Notes under the pieces: model-generated | The model's input: only the letters and a program-made list of their open reading frames with translations | The model's database searches: none | What the model was told of the DNA's origin: nothing | Shown: positions 57,850-64,000 of the stretch, one piece after another | How positions within the stretch are numbered: position 1 is the stretch's first letter | Layout of the letters: every line of letters starts with the position of its first letter | Position numbers and translations under genes: made by a program | Origin: G958295935 sp965224235 | Lineage (GTDB): Bacteria; Chloroflexota; Dehalococcoidia; Lucifugimonadales; Lucifugimonadaceae | DNA length: 64,000 nt | Assembly (NCBI GenBank): GCA_965224235.1 | Contig: CBDCYP010000002.1 | Coordinates: 1,922,001 to 1,986,000, forward strand | Direction of reading: 5' to 3'

Positions 57850-58791
57850 CTACGCGTACAGGGGTCTTGTGGGGGCGAGACCGACCCGGTTCCCGTGCAC
57901 CGCTTGCGCCCGTTCAAACAGGAGCTTTGCGGTGTCCGGCGGCGGACCGAACATGCCGGGTTTCACCTCGTTCGCATATCCGAACGCATGGTAGTCGCTG
58001 CCTCCGCAATCGATCAGGCCGTTTTGCTCGGCGATCGAACGGTAATCGGCCTGCTCTTCGGGGCCGTACTTTTCGGCATAAACCTCGATGCCGGCGAGAC
58101 CCGCGTCGGCAAGCCTCGCGGCGACTCTTCCAAGCTCCTTGACCGTTCGGGGGTGCGCGATCGCGCCAACCCCGCCGGCGTCATGAATGATTCCGAGCGC
58201 GTCGACGGGATCGAGTTTGGGGCGCGAAACCCTCCCGACCCCGTCGTCGCCGAGATACCTGTCAAACGCGTCCCGAACGCTCTCCACGTAACCCCCTTCG
58301 ACCATCGCCTTGGCGATGTGGGGCCTGCCAACGGTCCCCCCTGCCAGTTCACGCACCCGCTCCCACGTAATTTTCACCCCCATGGAGCGCAGTTTGTCCA
58401 CGTTCTGGCGCGCCGCCACGATCCGCTCTTCGCGAAATCTCGCCAGCGCAGCCCGGAGCCCGGCGTCGCGGTGATTTATGAAGTAGCCGAGAAGGTGTAC
58501 CTCGGACGGCCCATCCTGAGTCCCCAGTTCGATGCCGGAGATGAGCGTCAGGTAGGGCAGTTTTGAAACAGCCTCTTGCGCCTCGTCGATCCCGTCCGTA
58601 GTGTCGTGGTCGGTTATGGAAATCACCTGCAGGCCGGTCGTGGCGACAAGGTCGATGAGCTGAGTCGGCGTCAACGCCCCGTCGGACGCCGTCGTATGCA
58701 GGTGAAGGTCGACGACGACCTCGTACGAGGGCCGAGGGGGTAGGTCCGCGCTTCCGTAACGCGACGATCTTGCGCCGCTCATGCGATCCAT
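57850..58791 (-). CDS. PHP-domain phosphoesterase
   Basis: A 313-residue PHP-family metal-dependent phosphoesterase. The N-terminal motif VDLHLHTTASDG (His30, His32), SITDHDTTDG, GIELG, GAIAHPR and GGSDYHAF are the ligand groups of the family. It resembles the YciV/RNase AM group that hydrolyses short 5' ends or 3',5'-bisphosphate nucleotides. It overlaps the upstream metallophosphoesterase gene by 13 bases and is followed by plsY. The substrate is inferred only from the family. An ATG three codons in is an alternative start. Confidence 0.88.
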   Translation of the reverse strand: MDRMSGARSSRYGSADLPPRPSYEVVVDLHLHTTASDGALTPTQLIDLVATTGLQVISITDHDTTDGIDEAQEAVSKLPYLTLISGIELGTQDGPSEVHLLGYFINHRDAGLRAALARFREERIVAARQNVDKLRSMGVKITWERVRELAGGTVGRPHIAKAMVEGGYVESVRDAFDRYLGDDGVGRVSRPKLDPVDALGIIHDAGGVGAIAHPRTVKELGRVAARLADAGLAGIEVYAEKYGPEEQADYRSIAEQNGLIDCGGSDYHAFGYANEVKPGMFGPPPDTAKLLFERAQAVHGNRVGLAPTRPLYA

Positions 58792-59555
58792 TCCCGGTCG
58801 ACTCGGCTGATTCCGACCGCCATCGACGTCGAGTCGTCCACGTCGATGAGCACGGAGTTGAAATTGATCGGGCCTTTTTCAACCGGCCTTAGCCTTGACG
58901 GCACTCCGGTAAGGAATCGCGCCAGCGCATCGTCGATCTGCATGCCGATGACGGAATCGGGTGAGCCCACCATGCCGAGGTCGCTCACGAACGCCGTCCC
59001 CTCCGGCAGAATACGGCCGTCGGCCGTCGGGACGTGGGTGTGAGTGCCGCACACAGCTGTGGCCCGCCCGTCGAGATGCCAGCCAAGCGCGACCTTCTCG
59101 GAGGTGGCTTCTGCGTGGAAATCAACGATTAGAGGCTTGCCCTTGCCCCAACCCGAGGCGAGTAGCTCATCAATAGCCCCGAACGGCGAGTCGAACTCGC
59201 CCACGAACACCCGGCCAATCAGGTTGACGACCGCGACGGCGCCCATGTCCACGCAGCCGCGGCCGGGAGCAATCGCCGGGTAGTTCATCGGCCTGAGCAC
59301 GGGCAGAGACGGATCGTCCAGGTCTTCAATGAACTCCCTGCGGTCCCACACGTGATTACCCGTTGTCACCACGTCCACGCCGCTGTCCAACAGGTCTGCG
59401 ACGGTGTTGCGGGTCAGACCGAATCCGCCGGCGAGGTTCTCACCCTGCGCCGTTACAAAGTCGATATTCAGTTCGTCTCTCAGGCCGGGCAGCAGCCCGC
59501 ACAGCGCGTTCCTGCCGCCGCGACCGATGACGTCGCCCACCATCAAGATTCGCAT
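58779..59555 (-). CDS. ymdB: TIGR00282-family metallophosphoesterase (YmdB-like)
   Basis: A 258-residue enzyme of the YmdB family, a 2',3'-cyclic nucleotide phosphodiesterase that influences biofilm and motility gene expression in Bacillus. Motifs: MRILMVGDVIGRGGRNAL, GENLAGGFGLT, TTGNHVWDRREF, VDFHAEATSEKVALGWHLDG, GTHTHVPTADGRIL. It sits next to rny, as in Bacillus, where the two are linked. Gap of 90 bases from rny; overlaps the PHP gene by 13 bases. Confidence 0.93.
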   Translation of the reverse strand: MRILMVGDVIGRGGRNALCGLLPGLRDELNIDFVTAQGENLAGGFGLTRNTVADLLDSGVDVVTTGNHVWDRREFIEDLDDPSLPVLRPMNYPAIAPGRGCVDMGAVAVVNLIGRVFVGEFDSPFGAIDELLASGWGKGKPLIVDFHAEATSEKVALGWHLDGRATAVCGTHTHVPTADGRILPEGTAFVSDLGMVGSPDSVIGMQIDDALARFLTGVPSRLRPVEKGPINFNSVLIDVDDSTSMAVGISRVDREWIA

Positions 59556-59645
59556 GTGACCCCTTTACGCGAGGCGGCGGACCAGGGTGTCATATCCGCG
59601 TTCCCTGCTCCGCCGCGCTACAAACCCGGCGCTTCGGTGAATTCG

Positions 59646-61175
59646 CTATCGGGCCACTTCCACAGCCCTCGACTCCCTGATAACGATCACCTTGATCTGC
59701 CCGGGGTACGAGAGCGTCTCTTCGATCCTCTCCACAATGTCACGTGCGAGAACCGTCGCCTGTGCGTCGTCCACCCGATCTGGGCTAACCATGACCCTCA
59801 TCTCCCGGCCGGCCTGAATCGCAAAGCAACGTTCCACACCGTCGAATCCGCGGGCCACCTCTTCCAACGCCTCAAGGCGCTGGATGTATCTCTCGATGCT
59901 ATCGTGCCGCGCGCCTGGTCTTGCGGCGCTGATCGCGTCCGCTGCGGCCACGACGAACGATGCGACGGTCGTCATCTCGCGGTCGTGGTGCTCCCTGATC
60001 GGGGTCTGTATGTCGCGACTGACGCCGTACTTGGCGACTATGTCGGCCCCTATTTCGGCGTGCGGCCCCTCAACTTCGTGAGTGAACCCCTTCCCGATGT
60101 CGTGCAAAAAGCCCGCCACCTTACAGAGTTGAACGTTTGCGCCGATCTCGGATGCGATGAGTCCCGACAAGAGGGACACCTCCACCGAGTGTCTCAGCAC
60201 ATTTTCGCCGTAGCTCGTCCGGTATTTGAGCCGGCCCATCAGCTTTACGATCTCCGAGTGGAGGCCTTTAATGTTGGCCTCGAACACCGCCTGCTGACCT
60301 GCCTTCCGGACGGTCTCATCCACCTCCCTGCGAGCCTTTTCCACCATATCTTCGACCCGCGCTGGGTGGATGCGCCCGTCGATGATCAGTTGTTCCAGTG
60401 CGATACGTGCGATCTGACGCCTTATGGGATCGAAACACGAAATCGTCACCGATTCCGGCACGTCGTCGATGATCAGGTCGACGCCCATAGCCGCTTCTAT
60501 CGCTCTTATGTTCCGCCCTTCACGGCCGATGAGACGTCCTTTCATCTCATCGTTGGGCAGCGGGATTGAATTGACGGTGGACTCGGACACCACGTCCGAT
60601 GCGAGACGTTGAATCGCGCCGGAGATTATCTCCCGCGCGCGTTCGTCCGCGTGCTCGGTTACTTCTGCTTCGGCGTCACGGAAACGGCGGGCAAGGTCAA
60701 ACTGAATGTCCTCCTCGGCGCGCTCCATAAGGAGCTGCCGGGCGTCCGCGACAGACAGGCTCGAGATCGACTCAAGACGCTCAAGCTCGCTTTCGCGGAG
60801 CTTTCCGAGTTCTTGCCGTTCTTCCTCGAGCGAATCGATCTTCGCACGGACTTCTGCCTCTTTGGATTCCAAAGACCCGCCGCGCTTCTCCAACTTCTCC
60901 TCGCGCGATTCGAGTCTTGACTGTAGCCTCGAGAGATCCGTTCTCTGACGTTTTAGCTCTGCCTCCGCAGAGTTTCTGGTTCGTCGAACCTCTCTCTTTG
61001 CCTCGCCAAGCATCTCCTGGCTACGGGCCTGCGCCCGCTTTATCTGCTGCTCAGCAGCTTCCAGAGATGCCTTTCGAGTTTTTGACGCCAGCGTGTTATT
61101 TAGGTAGAAACCGAGCCCACCTGCAATGGCCCCCGCTGCAAGGGCCGTGAGGACGGCCGTGAGGATCAATTCCAT
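59646..61175 (-). CDS. rny: Ribonuclease Y
   Basis: RNase Y is a membrane-anchored endoribonuclease that starts mRNA decay. The 509-residue protein has one N-terminal membrane helix (1-25), a long coiled coil (about 30-195; KIDSLEEERQELGKLRESEL), a KH domain with RLIGREGRNIRAIEAAMGVD, and an HD domain with FLHDIGKGFTHEVEGPHAEI. The C-terminal domain is standard. It is the first gene of the block rny, ymdB, PHP, plsY. The 250 bases upstream to the restriction gene hold nothing recognised. A 405-codon frame on the opposite strand is a shadow. Confidence 0.96.
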   Translation of the reverse strand: MELILTAVLTALAAGAIAGGLGFYLNNTLASKTRKASLEAAEQQIKRAQARSQEMLGEAKREVRRTRNSAEAELKRQRTDLSRLQSRLESREEKLEKRGGSLESKEAEVRAKIDSLEEERQELGKLRESELERLESISSLSVADARQLLMERAEEDIQFDLARRFRDAEAEVTEHADERAREIISGAIQRLASDVVSESTVNSIPLPNDEMKGRLIGREGRNIRAIEAAMGVDLIIDDVPESVTISCFDPIRRQIARIALEQLIIDGRIHPARVEDMVEKARREVDETVRKAGQQAVFEANIKGLHSEIVKLMGRLKYRTSYGENVLRHSVEVSLLSGLIASEIGANVQLCKVAGFLHDIGKGFTHEVEGPHAEIGADIVAKYGVSRDIQTPIREHHDREMTTVASFVVAAADAISAARPGARHDSIERYIQRLEALEEVARGFDGVERCFAIQAGREMRVMVSPDRVDDAQATVLARDIVERIEETLSYPGQIKVIVIRESRAVEVAR

Positions 61176-61426
61176 GTCACTCCTCCAAAGCCGTCACTAT
61201 TTGATTCGATTTTTTGCGGATACACTCGCAGCCTTTCGCCTGCGCCGGTCCGCACAATGATGGTACGTATCAGCCGATTTGCGTGTCAATGTTTCGTGGG
61301 CGGAAAGCCCTACCGCGACTCACCGGAATCCTGCAATAGAAGGGGGCCGGGCACGGATGCCTGACCAGGAGCTGAGCGAGTCATTCTGAGAGCCTCAGAA
61401 CCACGGGGACTAGCCGCCGGGCAATT

Positions 61427-64000
61427 TCACCTGATGGACGTCCGGGCAGCGATTTTGTCCACCACCTCCATCGTCCGGACGCTCACCGTGCACACCCGGC
61501 GCAGCAGGTCGATCACCCGTTCCTTGTGATCGGCGAACCGGTACGTATTGAACCGCTTGGCGATCGTCGGATCCCTTGGCTTGCGTTCTTTGTACTGGTC
61601 CAGCGCCCACTCGATGGCGGACCGGTTGCCGAGCCGGTACGACCACGCGACCTCCGGCACACCAGTGAGGCGGGTCGTCTCATCCAGAACAATTACGCCG
61701 CGCTCCTTATCGGCGCTCAGCCTGGCCCCCGGCTTACGTCTTGATGACGGTTTTGCGTCCTCGCTAGTTAGGCGCCATGGCTCGACTGAATCGAAGCCGA
61801 TGTGCAGGTCGAGCAGTTTCTGGCCCATCCGCACAAACTCGAGAAAATCTTCGTGGAAGGGTAGACGGGGGAACTCTTGCCGCAAGTCCACGGCGTAAGT
61901 TTCACGGTAGATCGGGTCGTGCAGAGCCGCGTACGTGTAGGCGAAAACGTCCTCGGCGGTGATGTCGTCATCCCCGTAGTGCTCCCGGAACTGTCGCAGA
62001 CCCCATTCCGTGATGTTGCTGACGCGCTCGCCGTCCTCTGTATAACGGTAGAGGGGCAAGCATTGGGTTTTTTCCAGCAAATCATGTCCATACACGCTGC
62101 TTGTTGCTAGCACCTGGAACGGCTTGCTGGAGCTAGTACCTGAAAAGCAGATGACCTTGTTCTCTTCAGAACTGTCATGCGGAAATATGCGCGGCAGTTG
62201 GTACCGGCGATGAATGACAATTGGCGCGTAGTAACAGTACTTGGACACAAATGGCCTGAATAAAGCTTTTTCGATTTGTCGAGTCGCAAACTTTATCGGG
62301 CGCCCTTTGACCAAATGCGTTTCCAGTTCGGACGTCCACTTGATAGACCTGTCCACCCAGTCACCTACACCACCCGGGTCAGGGCGTTCAACTGAATACC
62401 GTTCCATTTCTCCGAGGTATGTTCCTACGAACGTCGCCATCTTGTCCGAAAGCGCGTCGCGGCCGAAATCCCAAACCCACTCACCCCTAGCCGAAACAAC
62501 CCCCAAGGAATACAGACCGAATATAGCCCGTTCTTCGTTGGCGGATTTGGCCCGCTTCGTCTGACGGTTAGCCACCGGGATCAAGGAGTCAAAGTTGGTG
62601 TCGGTCTGATCAAGCCAGTTGTTTTTCTTGTCGGGGACGATGTCTTCCAGAGCCGTATCGTCCAGTTCGGTATGACGCAGGTAAGCCAGCTTATCCGCAG
62701 CAAGCTCTTCGTCCCGACGAGAGGCGTAGTGAATACCACATGTGCCGAGTTTGGATTGTTCTCGAACGAAGAACCCTATGGCCACGCCGGTCTGTATGCC
62801 GAAGACGTTGTGGGTCGTGCCGGCAATCTTGGGATTGCGCCTGACATCAGAGGCCAAGTCGAGGATATAAATGTCGCTGAACTCGTTGACCGCGGCCTTT
62901 CGGAAACCATCATCTTGCCGGGCATCCAGGTAGGACCGGTTGCTGACGAACGCTATGATCCCGTCATCCGTCAGCCGGTCGCTGGCCCAACGGATGAACC
63001 GCTTGTACATGTCGTACTGCTTGGTCTTCTGCGCCGTGCTTTCCTTTACGTATGAGTCCTTGATGCGCCGGTCTATTTCCGGATACTCGCGGTTCTTGTT
63101 GTTGTCGTTCTCATTCTGCTGATTGGCGTTGTACGGCGGATTGCCGATGATGACGCTGATCCGCTTCTCGTTCTGCGACTGGACACGTATCCAGTTGTCC
63201 GTTGACAGCCCGCCCAGGTTGAATGCGCTCTGCCGGGTCACGCCGCCGCTCGTGGCGCCCTGCCCCTCCCAGTCCATGTTGTCCAGCGTGTCCACGAAGC
63301 AGAGGTTCGGGAATTCAAGGTACCGCCCGGTCCGTTCTTTGTACGAGTACTCGATGTTCAGGTTGGCAATGTAGTACGGCAGTATTGCCACCTCGTTGGC
63401 GTGGATCTCATTGAGGTACTTGTGCTCCAGGCGGTCTTCCGGAAGGAACTTGATTAGGCTGGTGATGAACGTGCCGGTACCGGTCGCCGGGTCAAGAATC
63501 TGCACGTTTTCGTCCTCCAGACCGCGCCCGAAGTGTTTCCTGAGCAGGTGGTCCGCGCCGCGGATGATGAAATCCACTACTTCATTGGGGGTGTACACGA
63601 CGCCCAGACGGTCGGCCGCGGCGGGGTTGTAGGCCTTGTAGAAATCCTCGTAGATGTTCTTGAGGAACTGCTGCTTTTCGGCATAGTCGGCGATGTCGTC
63701 GGCTGCGCGGCCGATGGCGCCGTAGTAGGTGCGGAGGCGGTCTATCGACTGTCGCCGCAAGTCCCCGGTGAAGAAACTTTGCTCCAGCGCGTCCAGCCGC
63801 TGGGCGATATCGTTTTCGCGATGGAACTGCTCTTCCGCGAAGACGCGCAGGAAGATGTCTTTCGTCAGGATGTGCTGTAGAAGCATCTCCCGGACATCCG
63901 CCTCCGACACGTCCGGCCCAATACTCTCATGGCAGAGATCGAGAAATTCAGACGCGGCGGCCTGGTAGTCCGAACTGTGGGCCTCGGCTTCCTCTATGGT
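61427..64000 (-). CDS. Type ISP restriction-modification enzyme, methylase and specificity part (5' end outside the window)
   Basis: The frame is open through the window edge, so only the C-terminal 857 or so residues are seen. It starts in the coupler region (FLDLCHESIGPDVSEADVRE), then has a gamma-type adenine methylase: motif I ILDPATGTGTFITSLI, motif IV VIIGNPPYNANQ. The last 350 residues (FVSKYCYYAPIVIHRRYQLP, QFREHYGDDDITAEDVFAYT) form the target-recognition domain of LlaBIII-like Type ISP enzymes. These single-chain enzymes also carry an Mrr-type nuclease and a helicase in the part not shown. No frameshift is seen, so the gene may be active. It is an isolated defence gene at the end of a housekeeping block. 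Confidence 0.88.
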   Translation of the reverse strand, partial: TIEEAEAHSSDYQAAASEFLDLCHESIGPDVSEADVREMLLQHILTKDIFLRVFAEEQFHRENDIAQRLDALEQSFFTGDLRRQSIDRLRTYYGAIGRAADDIADYAEKQQFLKNIYEDFYKAYNPAAADRLGVVYTPNEVVDFIIRGADHLLRKHFGRGLEDENVQILDPATGTGTFITSLIKFLPEDRLEHKYLNEIHANEVAILPYYIANLNIEYSYKERTGRYLEFPNLCFVDTLDNMDWEGQGATSGGVTRQSAFNLGGLSTDNWIRVQSQNEKRISVIIGNPPYNANQQNENDNNKNREYPEIDRRIKDSYVKESTAQKTKQYDMYKRFIRWASDRLTDDGIIAFVSNRSYLDARQDDGFRKAAVNEFSDIYILDLASDVRRNPKIAGTTHNVFGIQTGVAIGFFVREQSKLGTCGIHYASRRDEELAADKLAYLRHTELDDTALEDIVPDKKNNWLDQTDTNFDSLIPVANRQTKRAKSANEERAIFGLYSLGVVSARGEWVWDFGRDALSDKMATFVGTYLGEMERYSVERPDPGGVGDWVDRSIKWTSELETHLVKGRPIKFATRQIEKALFRPFVSKYCYYAPIVIHRRYQLPRIFPHDSSEENKVICFSGTSSSKPFQVLATSSVYGHDLLEKTQCLPLYRYTEDGERVSNITEWGLRQFREHYGDDDITAEDVFAYTYAALHDPIYRETYAVDLRQEFPRLPFHEDFLEFVRMGQKLLDLHIGFDSVEPWRLTSEDAKPSSRRKPGARLSADKERGVIVLDETTRLTGVPEVAWSYRLGNRSAIEWALDQYKERKPRDPTIAKRFNTYRFADHKERVIDLLRRVCTVSVRTMEVVDKIAARTSIR

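Noticed and set aside
59352..60569. A 405-codon frame on the plus strand
   Set aside because: It lies opposite rny and ymdB, whose protein sequences are clearly conserved; it is a shadow frame.
1..64000. CRISPR arrays, rRNA and tRNA genes
   Set aside because: No regularly spaced direct repeats and no convincing rRNA or tRNA signatures were seen on either strand.

Overview
The window looks like chromosomal DNA of a free-living, GC-rich bacterium, most likely a marine or sponge-associated Chloroflexota of the Dehalococcoidia/SAR202 type. This is inferred from gene content: lipoproteins with Thr-Pro linkers, two enolase-superfamily dehydratases, a sulfatase, a GMC oxidoreductase, an SDR, a sulfite-oxidase-like enzyme, and informational genes (lysS, serS, rplY, rny) of ordinary bacterial type. 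No rRNA, tRNA or CRISPR array was seen, so the assignment is provisional.

Layout. 1-7117: family-5 solute-binding protein (5' end outside the window) and two permeases, then a sulfur module (TusA-like, DsrE-like, a TusA-MetE fusion) and a sulfatase. 7357-11100: a decayed membrane gene, YihY/BrkB, GPP34, and remnants of a branched-chain amino-acid transporter. 11781-14867: RND efflux pump. 14868-17100: a graveyard of mobile DNA (IS1182-like and IS110-like remnants, two MITE families). 17102-19426: PKD/Ig-like/beta-propeller lipoprotein. 20256-24343: lipB and a three-subunit 2-oxoacid dehydrogenase in one tight minus-strand operon. 24627-36170: cyclophilin lipoprotein, GMC oxidoreductase, a MITE-interrupted SMP-30 gene, a secreted membrane-anchored protein, a dehydratase, an SDR, a molybdoenzyme with a reductase, and a pair of esterase paralogues of which one lacks the nucleophile. 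36276-40836: IS5-like remnant, a membrane protein, a two-gene toxin-antitoxin-like pair with a leaderless promoter, then 2 kb without ordinary genes that holds a 39-codon microprotein gene and an approximately 0.6-kb stretch of consecutive hairpins behind a promoter. 40837-46167: DivIVA-like, coaD, rsmD, lysS, serS. 46168-48589: decayed lipoprotein/kelch genes, nested MITEs, a 22-C run and a group II intron domain V. 48590-52136: cysM-like, moeB-like, Rrf2 regulator, rplY. 52226-61175: DUF3604 protein, broken hicAB, a second dehydratase, and the plsY/PHP/ymdB/rny block. 61427-64000: the 3' half of a Type ISP restriction-modification gene.

How the genes fit together. Three themes recur. Sulfur: TusA/DsrE/MetE-like, sulfatase, sulfite-oxidase-like plus reductase, and cysM-moeB with an Fe-S type Rrf2 regulator. 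Oxidation and scavenging of small organics: ABC importers, GMC, SDR, enolase-superfamily dehydratases, esterases and the branched-chain-type dehydrogenase with its own lipoyl transferase. Genome decay: at least five families of short inverted-repeat elements, three of them flanked by TNA duplications and one by 6-bp duplications, with nested insertions and many genes broken by frameshifts or stop codons, several of them at probable Trp codons.

The most promising undescribed items are the structured RNA candidate at 39428-40036, the neighbouring microprotein at 39026-39145, and the TusA-DsrE-(TusA-MetE) module at 3364-5565.
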